This document shows, in pieces, positions 1-6,403 of a DNA stretch of 64,000 nt (the stretch's first letter is position 1; each line of letters begins with the position of its first letter). Made by a program: the position numbers and the translations under genes. The stretch spans positions 1 to 64,000 of the forward strand of contig NZ_DLNQ01000001.1 in NCBI RefSeq assembly GCF_002479495.1, in the 5' to 3' direction. This DNA is from Brevundimonas sp. UBA7506 (GTDB taxonomy: Bacteria > Pseudomonadota > Alphaproteobacteria > Caulobacterales > Caulobacteraceae). A model generated the notes under the pieces. It saw only the letters and a program-made list of their open reading frames with translations. It was not told the DNA's origin and did not search any database.

Positions 1-208
1 GCTGCATCGACTGCTTGACGGCATCCAGGGCGCCCATCTCGGCGCGCTGGTTGGTGGCGATGGCGAAGATGGCGCCGTTGTCCTTGGCGGACGACACCTT
101 CTGGCCGGTGTTCACACGATTTTGCGTGACCGCAAGATCGCGGCTCGTGTTGTTGAGGTTTTGCAGAGCAATCAGAGCGCCCGCATTGGTATTGATGCTG
201 TTGGCCAT
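1..208 (-). CDS. Flagellin, N-terminal part (cut by window edge)
   Basis: Only the first 69 codons are in the window; the gene runs off the left edge. The protein begins [12 protein letters not shown] and continues with the conserved N-terminal helix of FljK-type flagellins ([20 protein letters not shown]), nearly identical to the two complete flagellins that follow. Flagellin is exported by the flagellar type III apparatus and polymerises into the filament; this segment forms the D0/D1 coiled-coil core. The ATG at 206-208 is fixed by homology with the two paralogs. It is the most downstream of three tandem minus-strand flagellins. It has its own leader with the shared hairpin at 257-269, but only a degenerate sigma-54-like sequence. 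Confidence 0.95.
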   Translation of the reverse strand, partial: MANSINTNAGALIALQNLNNTSRDLAVTQNRVNTGQKVSSAKDNGAIFAIATNQRAEMGALDAVKQSMQ

Positions 209-256
209 TTTGGCTTTCCTTTGTCTTTGACATTTTCAACGTCATTTTGACGTCGT

Positions 257-269
257 GAGCGTTCTGCTC
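257..269 (-). promoter_or_regulatory. Flagellin leader hairpin 1
   Basis: The transcript here reads GAGC-AGAAC-GCTC, a four-base-pair stem with a five-base loop, ending 49 bases before the flagellin start at 208. The same stem, loop core (AGAA) and spacing occur before the other two flagellins. In Caulobacter crescentus the regulator FlbT binds the fljK 5' untranslated region, so this is a candidate target; that role is inference. Confidence 0.55.
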
Positions 270-318
270 GGGGTAGTCTCCTTCATCAAAAACCGGCCCG
301 CAGGCCCGCTTTCAATTC

Positions 319-1128
319 TTATCCGCGGAACAGGCCGAGCAGGACCGAGCTCGACTGGTTCGCGATGCCCAGCGCCTGGACGCCGAGTTGTTGTTTGGTC
401 TGCAGCGCCGTCAGCTTGGCGCTTTCCTTGGCCAGATCCGCGTCGACCAGGTTGCCGATGCCGACTTCGATCGAGTCCTGAATCTTGCCGGTGAAGGTCA
501 GCGAGCGTTCCAGCGACTTGGACTTGGTGCCCAGGGCGCCCAGCTCGGCCGTGAAGGCCTTCAGCGCCGTGTCCACAGCCGTGGCAGTGGCGCCGGCGCG
601 GACGATCGCGCCGCCGGCCGTGGCGACGGCCGTGGCCGCGCCGGTGGCCTTCAGGACGAACTTGTCCGTTGCGCCGGTGCCCGTCTTGACCTCGACGTCC
701 GCCGCGGCGGCCGAATACAGGTTGACGCCGTCGAAGGTGGCGCCCGCCAGGGCCTTGGTGATTTCATTGCCCAGGGCGTTGAAGTCAGCCAGATAGGCCG
801 TCTCAGCCGCCGAACCGGCGACCGAGGATTCAATCGCCACCGCCAGGCTCTTCTGCTCTTCAAGCGCCTTGGTGATGGTTTCGCCGGCGGCCAGGGCCAC
901 GTCGACGATCGATTGGCCGCGCTGCATCGACTGCTTGACGGCGTCCAGGGCGCCCATCTCGGCGCGCTGGTTGGTGGCGATGGCGAAGATGGCGCCATTA
1001 TCCTTTGCCGAAGAAACCTTCATGCCGGTGTTCACACGGTTCTGGGTGATCGACAGATCACGGCTCGTGTTGTTCAGGTTTTGCAGGGCAACGAGAGCGC
1101 CGGCGTTCGTGTTGATGCTGTTGGCCAT
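319..1128 (-). CDS. Flagellin (269 aa)
   Basis: A complete flagellin, exported and polymerised into the filament. Residues 1-140 form the conserved N-terminal D0/D1 helices ([20 protein letters not shown] at the start) and the last 80 or so residues the C-terminal helix, ending QSSSVLLGLFRG. The middle is a short, variable Ala/Thr/Gly-rich segment, as in Caulobacterales flagellins, which lack a large D2/D3 domain. Its 269 residues fit the roughly 270 usual for FljJ/K/L/M/N/O. It lies between two paralogs with gaps of 110 and 109 bases, so each copy has its own leader. Which of the Caulobacter fljK/L/M/N/O genes it corresponds to cannot be decided from sequence alone. Confidence 0.96.
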   Translation of the reverse strand: MANSINTNAGALVALQNLNNTSRDLSITQNRVNTGMKVSSAKDNGAIFAIATNQRAEMGALDAVKQSMQRGQSIVDVALAAGETITKALEEQKSLAVAIESSVAGSAAETAYLADFNALGNEITKALAGATFDGVNLYSAAAADVEVKTGTGATDKFVLKATGAATAVATAGGAIVRAGATATAVDTALKAFTAELGALGTKSKSLERSLTFTGKIQDSIEVGIGNLVDADLAKESAKLTALQTKQQLGVQALGIANQSSSVLLGLFRG

Positions 1129-1175
1129 ACTGGTGGTCCTTACTTTTTATATGGACGACGCCGTTCTGGCGCCGC

Positions 1176-1188
1176 GAGCATTCTGCTC
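1176..1188 (-). promoter_or_regulatory. Flagellin leader hairpin 2
   Basis: The transcript reads GAGC-AGAAT-GCTC, extended by one C-G pair, 48 bases before the flagellin start at 1128. It matches hairpins 1 and 3 in stem, loop and position. The flanking sequence upstream and downstream (for example CCCCGAGCAG on the transcript) is also shared. A degenerate sigma-54-like sequence lies at about 1202-1216, with GGC near -24 but TCGA instead of TTGC near -12. Confidence 0.55.
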
Positions 1189-1237
1189 GGGGGAGTGCTT
1201 ATCGAAAGGCGAGCCTCTTGAAACCCGCCCCCAATTC

Positions 1238-2095
1238 TTAACCGCGGAACAGGCCGAGCAGGATCGAGCTCGACTGGTTCGCGATGCCCAGCGCCTGGAC
1301 GCCGAGTTGTTGTTTCGTCTGCAGCGCCGTCAGCTTGGCGCTTTCCTTGGCCAGATCGGCGTCGACCAGGTTGCCGATGCCGACCTCGACCGCGTCCTGG
1401 ATCTTGTTGGTGAAGATCAGCGAACGCTCGAGCGACTTCGACTTGGTGCCCATGGCGCCCAGTTCGCTGGTGAATGAGGTGATCGAGCCAGTGACGACGG
1501 TCGTCAGGCCCTGCATGGCCGTGATGTCGGCGGCGCTGGGCGTCGTGTAGTTGGAAATGACCAGGGCGGCGGCGCTGGCCGGAGCCGTAGCGGTCGTGGC
1601 GGCCGCGCCGCCCTTCAGCACGAAGTTGTCGGTCGTACCCGTGCCGGTTTTGACGCTGATGGTGGCGCCGGCGGCCGTGGTGTCGGTCCACAGGTTCACG
1701 CCGTCGAAGGTGGCGCCAGCTAGGGCCTTGGTGATCTCGGCGCCCAGGGCGTTGTAGTCGGTGACGTAGGCCTTCAGGGCGTCGCCGGTGGCGTTCGAAA
1801 TGGCGACCGCCAGGCTCTTCTGCTCTTCCAGAGCCTTGACCACGGTCTCGCCGGCGGCCAGGGCCACGTCGACGATCGACTGGCCGCGCTGCATGGAATT
1901 CTTGACGGCGTCCAAGGCGCCCATCTCGGCGCGCTGATTGGTGGCGATCGCGAAGATCGCGCCGTTGTCCTTGGCCGAGGAAACCTTCAGGCCTGTATTC
2001 ACGCGGTTTTGCGTGACGTTGAGGTCACGGCTGGTCGCGTTGAGATTTTGCAGGGCGACAAGAGCCCCGGCATTCGTATTGATGCTGTTAGCCAT
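1238..2095 (-). CDS. Flagellin (285 aa)
   Basis: First and longest gene of the flagellin array. The N-terminal D0/D1 region is almost identical to that of the neighbouring copies and the C-terminus ends QSSSILLGLFRG. The extra 16 residues relative to the next gene lie in the central variable region (Ala/Thr-rich, about residues 150-200), where exposed filament epitopes vary. The ATG at 2093-2095 is fixed by alignment with the paralogs. This is the only copy of the three with a clear sigma-54 promoter (2171-2186), so it may be under class IV-type late flagellar control, with FlbD as the expected activator in this order (inference). Confidence 0.96.
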   Translation of the reverse strand: MANSINTNAGALVALQNLNATSRDLNVTQNRVNTGLKVSSAKDNGAIFAIATNQRAEMGALDAVKNSMQRGQSIVDVALAAGETVVKALEEQKSLAVAISNATGDALKAYVTDYNALGAEITKALAGATFDGVNLWTDTTAAGATISVKTGTGTTDNFVLKGGAAATTATAPASAAALVISNYTTPSAADITAMQGLTTVVTGSITSFTSELGAMGTKSKSLERSLIFTNKIQDAVEVGIGNLVDADLAKESAKLTALQTKQQLGVQALGIANQSSSILLGLFRG

Positions 2096-2145
2096 TTTGG
2101 CTGTCCTTGTGTCTTCGACATGTCCGACGCCATTTTGGCTGCCGG

Positions 2146-2158
2146 GAGCTTTCTGCTC
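2146..2158 (-). promoter_or_regulatory. Flagellin leader hairpin 3
   Basis: The transcript reads GAGC-AGAAA-GCTC, 51 bases before the flagellin start at 2095. It sits immediately downstream of the transcription start predicted from the sigma-54 promoter (about 2160), so the mRNA would begin with this hairpin. Confidence 0.58.
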
Positions 2159-2170
2159 GGGAAGACACTC

Positions 2171-2186
2171 AGCAAGGACAGGGCCA
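2171..2186 (-). promoter_or_regulatory. Sigma-54 promoter of the third flagellin gene
   Basis: On the minus strand the sequence is TGGCCCTGTCCTTGCT. It matches the sigma-54 consensus TGGCAC-N5-TTGCW with exact spacing between the -24 GG and the -12 GC. The start predicted about 12 bases downstream (near 2160) gives a leader of about 65 bases that opens with the conserved hairpin. Late flagellar genes in Caulobacter are transcribed by sigma-54 with FlbD. No FlbD site was assigned. Confidence 0.75.
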
Positions 2187-2329
2187 GAAGCGACGACACC
2201 CCTTCGATTTTCAAGCTACTGATTTTTATGCGTTAGTTTTGGTAAACCACGTTTCCAGCCCGGCATATTTTGCCGCCTAACGACCATGATCGGCAGATTT
2301 TTCCGGGTCGCCCGGCAAAAAGCGCTGCA

Positions 2330-2656
2330 TCAGCCGGGTTTGGGCCGTTTCTTCCAGCCCTTCCCCGCCCCGGCCCACCGGTCCTGCATCGTCCGCTCGG
2401 CCGTCAAGGTCTCTACCGCCAGCCGCCGCGCGCCGTCACAGGCGACGATCTGAGCTCCGCGCGTCAGGTAGGCCGCCTCCAGATCCGCCAGGCCGGGCGC
2501 TTCGGGCAGGGTCGCCAGGGCGCAGGGGCGCGTCGCCGCCTCAGGCAGGACCAGGCGCGGCGGCGCAACCGTCGAGATCGGGGGTGAGCCGGCACAGTTC
2601 GCGGTCATGAGCCCGCAGGCGATCAGACCGCACAGGGTCCAGCAGGTCGTTCGCAT
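2330..2656 (-). CDS. Overlapping outer-membrane spanin-like lipoprotein (Rz1-like)
   Basis: A 108-residue protein read in a different frame. Its first 116 bases lie inside the 3' end of the endolysin/spanin gene and it runs on past that gene's stop. The N-terminus is a short hydrophobic signal with two possible lipobox cysteines (LIAC at residue 14, TANC at residue 21). A proline-rich stretch follows (SPPISTVAPPRLVLPE). A small proline-rich lipoprotein started inside the 3' part of an Rz gene is the classic Rz/Rz1 arrangement, in which o-spanin and i-spanin join across the periplasm to disrupt the outer membrane during lysis. The assignment rests on architecture and position, since spanins share little sequence. 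The ATG at 2654-2656 is chosen as the only start giving a plausible signal. Confidence 0.6.
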   Translation of the reverse strand: MRTTCWTLCGLIACGLMTANCAGSPPISTVAPPRLVLPEAATRPCALATLPEAPGLADLEAAYLTRGAQIVACDGARRLAVETLTAERTMQDRWAGAGKGWKKRPKPG

Positions 2657-3296
2657 CCTCGGCGCTCCTCGCCTGGGTGACGGCCGCGACGGTCGCCCGT
2701 TCCACGGCCAAGGTTTGTCGGTGATAGATGTCGAGACGCGCCGTCTGCCCCGCCCTGCCCTCGGCCTCGAGGCGACGGGCCTCGGCATCCTTCGCGGCCT
2801 GGGTCGCGCGCGCCTCGACGACTTCAAGCCGCCGCTGCTGCAGGCTGAACGGATCCCATCTCAGCCCCAGCCCCCGACCGGTGATCGTCAACAGCACCAC
2901 TGCCGCTCCTGCCAAGGCCAGCCAGCCCAATGGCGTCAGCGTCCGCATCAGGTCCCGCAGCCGGGTCCAGTCGCCGCCCCAGGTGAGCGGAATGCGCAGA
3001 TCGCACGCCGCCGCCTTGAAGGCCTCGGCGATACGGCCATACAGCGGCCAATCCCAGCGCACCTGGCCGTCGACCAGGGCAGCCACGTCGATCGCGTGAC
3101 CGGTCAGGTGGCGCGAGTTGATCGTGCGGCTGGCCCCCGCCCTGACAAGGGCCGCCTGACGGGCCGCATCGCGCAAGCCCTCCGTGACCATAAAGTCCAC
3201 CTCGGTCCGGCGGATCGCTGCCTCGACAACAGCGATCAGATCTGGGTGAACACCCCGCATCCGCGCTCGCGAACGCTGCGACAGGCGAAAGCTCAT
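2541..3296 (-). CDS. M15 endolysin domain fused to an inner-membrane spanin
   Basis: A 251-residue protein with two parts. Residues 1-115 resemble phage M15 L-alanyl-D-glutamate/D-Ala-D-Ala peptidases: VHPDLIAVVEAAI, FMVTEGLR, the zinc motif SRHLTGHAID at 61-70, and WGGDW at 107-110. The family normally continues with a D-x-PHFEL segment carrying the last zinc histidine. Here the frame runs straight into MRTLTPLGW, a transmembrane helix (about 123-140), and a charged coiled coil rich in Ala/Glu/Arg (153-215), which looks like an Rz i-spanin. Met117 could be an internal start for a free spanin of 135 residues. The start at 3296 overlaps the holin stop as ATGA; longer upstream starts were rejected because they run through the holin gene. 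Without the last ligand the peptidase may be inactive. Confidence 0.7.
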   Translation of the reverse strand: MSFRLSQRSRARMRGVHPDLIAVVEAAIRRTEVDFMVTEGLRDAARQAALVRAGASRTINSRHLTGHAIDVAALVDGQVRWDWPLYGRIAEAFKAAACDLRIPLTWGGDWTRLRDLMRTLTPLGWLALAGAAVVLLTITGRGLGLRWDPFSLQQRRLEVVEARATQAAKDAEARRLEAEGRAGQTARLDIYHRQTLAVERATVAAVTQARSAEDANDLLDPVRSDRLRAHDRELCRLTPDLDGCAAAPGPA

Positions 3297-3565
3297 GCCT
3301 TGCCTCCCGCCGCCAATCTCAGCCGCAGATTGGCCAGCATGGCCACCATCTGCTGGGCTGTCGGCGCCACGAGATAGAGGACCAGCATCAGGGCGATCAG
3401 CCCCATCAAGCCGTCCGCCACGCGCGGCAGGTCGGCGGGGGCCGTCCGCCCCACCGCACGCGCCAGCAACCACCACAGCGCTGCGCTGGCGATGAAGATA
3501 TAGAGACGCCGCCACAGCCAGCGCCCTTCGGCCAGGCCCATCTCGTTTCCACCGGCCACCCTCAT
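3293..3565 (-). CDS. Holin-like small membrane protein
   Basis: A 90-residue protein with two predicted transmembrane helices (about 20-36, LYIFIASAALWWLLA, and 51-68, DGLMGLIALMLVLYLV), a basic patch before the first helix and a charged C-terminus. It sits directly before an endolysin-type gene, with 4-base overlaps at both ends, which is the usual place of a phage holin. Holins accumulate in the inner membrane and open at a set time to start lysis. No family motif is diagnostic, so the call rests on size, topology and neighbours. Confidence 0.6.
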   Translation of the reverse strand: MRVAGGNEMGLAEGRWLWRRLYIFIASAALWWLLARAVGRTAPADLPRVADGLMGLIALMLVLYLVAPTAQQMVAMLANLRLRLAAGGKA

Positions 3566-3726
3566 GCTTCATCCTCCGGGTCGCAGGGAGCGACGGGCCT
3601 GCGCCAGTCGCTGCCCAGTTGGTCAAAACAGTCATCGGGGGTCAGCCGCTCGGGCGCGGCCCAGACCTCTTCGTCCAGCAGGTCAGGTTCGAGGAGGCGG
3701 TCGAAATATCGGGTCATGGCGCTCAT
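3562..3726 (-). CDS. Small acidic protein of the phage/GTA-like cassette
   Basis: A 54-residue open frame that starts inside the stop of the DUF2793 gene (ATGA overlap at 3723-3726) and ends inside the start of the holin gene. The protein starts MSAMTRYFDRLLEPDLLDEE, is acidic, has conserved-looking Trp residues and no membrane segment. The 4-base overlap at both ends argues that it is a real, translationally coupled gene. I do not recognise a family. A tail-fibre chaperone or small lysis regulator would fit the position, but nothing in the sequence shows either. Confidence 0.6.
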   Translation of the reverse strand: MSAMTRYFDRLLEPDLLDEEVWAAPERLTPDDCFDQLGSDWRRPVAPCDPEDEA

Positions 3727-5222
3727 CCGATCGCCGTCAGCCAGATGACGCCCGCTGCGCCCGCGCCGCCTGTGCCGACCGTCGTCACCGCGCCGCCGCC
3801 CCCGCCGCCGCCGCCGCCGTACAGGCCCCCGGACGCGCCGGCGGACCCGGCCCCGAACAGTTCAACGGCCCCGCCGCCCCCGCCGCCGCCGCCGCCGGCC
3901 CACGACAAGCCAAGCAGAGGCGAAGACTGGCCCGCCAGGCCCGTCGTCGTCCGACCCAGCCCGCCCGCCGCGCGGACGTGCAAGATCGCGCCGTCGCCGC
4001 CCGATCCGCCGCTGGTTCCCGCATTCGAGGTGCTGACGCCGCCGCCGGCGCCGCCGCCTCCCGGCCCATCCGGCCGGGTCGACGCCACCCCCCCGCCTCC
4101 CGCCGCCGCGATCGACGAGTCGCCGCCCGCGTTTGAACGAACCAGGCCACCCCCGCCCGCACCACCAAAGCCAGATGTCGCGCTGCCGCCCGCACCGCCC
4201 TTGCCGCCTTCGCCTGTCAGAAGGGCGGTCCCGCCCAGGGACAGACTGCTGTTCGCCCCGACAGCGCCGTTTGCGCCTGCCGTTGCGCCTCCGGCCCCGC
4301 CGCTACCGACGATGGCGGCCAGCGCCCCGGTCAGAGCCTCAACCGGCCAGCGGGCAACCGAGACGCCGCCCGCCCCGCCACCGCCGCCGCCATAGCGCGC
4401 CGTGCCCAATGCGCCCGCCGCGCCAGCACCGCCGCCTCCCCCGCCGCCCACGCAGACCGCCTCGACCCACCGCGCCCAGACCGGAGGCGTCCAGGCCCCG
4501 GTAGCCGTCAGAACCGTCGTCTCGCAGCGGGCCGCGCCGCGCGCGAACGTCATCCGCCCGGTCGCGCGCTCCACCCAGAAGGCGTCGCGCCAGGTTCCAC
4601 CATCAGCGCTGACCTTGAGCCTCAGGTCGTCGTCGCCGATCAGGCCCAGTTCGGCCCGGCCGCCCCAGCCGCTCTGGAACAGCAACGACAGAACGTCCGA
4701 CGCCCCCTGCTTGTTGAGAGTGAAGCGCAGGTCGCCGTCGCCGCCGCTCTCGCTCTCCAGCGCCGTCCACAGCGTCTTGTTCAGGCGCGCCGCGAAGACG
4801 TTGGTCGCATCCGCCGCAGTGTTCACTCCCAGACGGGTCAGGTTCTGCAGGGCCGTCACTGGCTCGACTGCCCCGGACAGCGGCCCCCAGGTCCCGGCGC
4901 GACGCACCAGCACGTCGTCGCTGTCCAGCACCACGGCCAGCAGGCCGTCGGGCGCGTCGAGCGCCAGCCAGCCACCGGCTTCGGCGCGCATCAAGGCGCC
5001 CGCCGGACGTCCGACCCAGTCCGCGCCAGTCGCGCCGGGCGGCAGGATGTAGAGGGCGCCATCTGCTGGCGATGTCGGTTGCGCGGCGGTCGAGCGGCTG
5101 ACCACCGCCGTCTGGGTCAGGGCGTCCAGACGCGTCAACGCCTCGTTCAGGGTCACGTGTTTCTGCAGTTGCCCTGCCGCCAGATAGGGTAGGCCCAGCC
5201 GCGCGCTGACGTCGTCGCTCAT
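3723..5222 (-). CDS. DUF2793 protein with long glycine-rich C-terminus (adhesin/tail-fibre-like)
   Basis: A 499-residue protein. Residues 1-130 match the DUF2793 family found in alphaproteobacterial prophages and gene transfer agents (LGLPYLAAGQLQKHVTLNEA, then ADGALYILP and a GGWLALDAPDG segment). A middle region (about 150-230) resembles tail-fibre sequence. From about residue 255 the protein is dominated by runs of Gly with Ala, Ser and Thr, ending GVIWLTAIG. Glycine-rich domains of this kind occur in phage receptor-binding adhesins, where they pack as polyglycine helices. It leads the lysis-type cassette, so host recognition is the likely role (inference). The ATG at 5222 has a GGAG Shine-Dalgarno, which lies in a small hairpin. 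Confidence 0.75.
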   Translation of the reverse strand: MSDDVSARLGLPYLAAGQLQKHVTLNEALTRLDALTQTAVVSRSTAAQPTSPADGALYILPPGATGADWVGRPAGALMRAEAGGWLALDAPDGLLAVVLDSDDVLVRRAGTWGPLSGAVEPVTALQNLTRLGVNTAADATNVFAARLNKTLWTALESESGGDGDLRFTLNKQGASDVLSLLFQSGWGGRAELGLIGDDDLRLKVSADGGTWRDAFWVERATGRMTFARGAARCETTVLTATGAWTPPVWARWVEAVCVGGGGGGGAGAAGALGTARYGGGGGGAGGVSVARWPVEALTGALAAIVGSGGAGGATAGANGAVGANSSLSLGGTALLTGEGGKGGAGGSATSGFGGAGGGGLVRSNAGGDSSIAAAGGGGVASTRPDGPGGGGAGGGVSTSNAGTSGGSGGDGAILHVRAAGGLGRTTTGLAGQSSPLLGLSWAGGGGGGGGGAVELFGAGSAGASGGLYGGGGGGGGGAVTTVGTGGAGAAGVIWLTAIG

Positions 5223-5229
5223 CGAAGAT

Positions 5230-5244
5230 CTCCAAGGATTGGAG
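5230..5244 (-). promoter_or_regulatory. Inverted repeat over the ribosome binding site of the DUF2793 gene
   Basis: CTCCAA-GGA-TTGGAG is a perfect 6-3-6 inverted repeat. On the transcript the right arm contains the GGAG Shine-Dalgarno, seven bases before the ATG at 5222. Folding would hide the ribosome binding site of the first gene of the coupled cassette. The loop is short, so the effect is uncertain. Confidence 0.4.
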
Positions 5245-5443
5245 GATCAGTCTGCTGACGACCGTCGCTGCGGCGCGCTGAACACGTCGGGCGCCCCGCA
5301 AACCCGGAAATTAGAAGGCATTGGCGCGTCCGATTGCGCGCGCTGTCGCACCTGGGACTTACAGGAAAGCCCCTCGACACGACGCGTTCGGGTCGGATAG
5401 GCCAAGGGGGCGGTCCGCCGCGTCAGTCCGCGAGGAAGTCCGC

Positions 5444-6403
5444 TTGATCTCTCCTTTGAAGGCCGCGATCCACCTGGCAGCGCTGGGCCTGATGGCCGCG
5501 CCCGCCGCCGTCGCCATGTCCGCCCTGACGCGGATCGGGCACCGCTGGACAGACCTGCTGGCCCAGTTTCCCGCCCCGGCCCTTGCGGCGACGCTGGTTC
5601 TGACGCTGGCCTATGCCCTGCTGCGACTGCGACCCGGCATGATCGCGGGGCTGACGGTCACCGGCCTGCTGGTTCTCGCCGTCTGGCCCCAATGGTTTCC
5701 ACGCGGCGCTGCCGTTCCGCGCGAGGGCGCGCCGACGTTGACGCTCTACTCCGCCAATCTCTGGGCGCCCAATACTGACGTCGTGGCGATCACCCGCTCC
5801 ATCGCCGAGTCCGATGCTGACATCGTCGTCCTGGTCGAGTTGGGCGACGCGCCGGCGGCTCAGCTCGACCAGGTGCTGGCGCGCTATCCGCATCGCGTCC
5901 TGAACGCCCGCGTGGACCGGCCCAGCGGAGCCGCGCGGGCCGCGATCGCCTCACGCTATCCGCTGACCGCCATCGCTGACCGCCCCGACGGCCTGGTCTC
6001 CGTCGCCGCTATGGCACACACGCCGCTAGGCCCCGTCAACATCATCGGCGCCCACCTGACCCGTCCCTGGCCATTCCAGTATCAGTGGGGACAGATCAAT
6101 CAGGCCACGGCCCTGGCCGCCATTCGTCGCGATATGAGCGGCCCTGTCATCGCAGCGGGCGATTTCAACAGCGTTTCCAGCGCCCGCATCGGCCGTCAGG
6201 TCCAGGCTGAAACCGGCCTGATCCCCGCCCCCGGCTGGCCCGGCACCTGGCCCTCCGCCCTGCCGGCGGGCGCCGCCATGACTATCGATCAGGTCTGGCG
6301 CTCGCCCGACCTCGCCCTGCTGGAGCGCAAACTGGGCCGCAAGAACGGCTCGGACCACCGTCCTGTCATAACCCGTTTCACGCTGGCGGCAGAAGCGCCC
6401 TGA
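5444..6403 (+). CDS. Endonuclease/exonuclease/phosphatase (EEP) family membrane protein
   Basis: A 319-residue protein. The N-terminus has about three hydrophobic helices (LAALGLMAAPAAVAM, LAATLVLTLAYALL, GLTVTGLLVLAV), followed by an EEP catalytic domain: LYSANLW, DIVVLVELG, AGDFNS near 238-243 and GSDHRP near 302-307, with the expected Asn, Glu, Asp and His metal and catalytic residues. The fold covers Mg-dependent DNases and phosphodiesterases; the substrate is unknown, and a periplasmic site is suggested by the membrane anchor. The TTG at 5444 is preferred because GAGGAA lies at the right distance; an upstream frame stays open to 5321. Its end overlaps the convergent cca gene by 26 bases. 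Confidence 0.8.
   Translation: MISPLKAAIHLAALGLMAAPAAVAMSALTRIGHRWTDLLAQFPAPALAATLVLTLAYALLRLRPGMIAGLTVTGLLVLAVWPQWFPRGAAVPREGAPTLTLYSANLWAPNTDVVAITRSIAESDADIVVLVELGDAPAAQLDQVLARYPHRVLNARVDRPSGAARAAIASRYPLTAIADRPDGLVSVAAMAHTPLGPVNIIGAHLTRPWPFQYQWGQINQATALAAIRRDMSGPVIAAGDFNSVSSARIGRQVQAETGLIPAPGWPGTWPSALPAGAAMTIDQVWRSPDLALLERKLGRKNGSDHRPVITRFTLAAEAP

Noticed and set aside
3297..3635. Longer N-terminus for the M15 protein
   Set aside because: It would run through the holin gene in another frame; the ATGA overlap and family N-terminus favour 3296.
3619..4395. Proline-rich plus-strand frame (runs of PPPP)
   Set aside because: It is the reverse complement of the polyglycine region of the DUF2793 gene.
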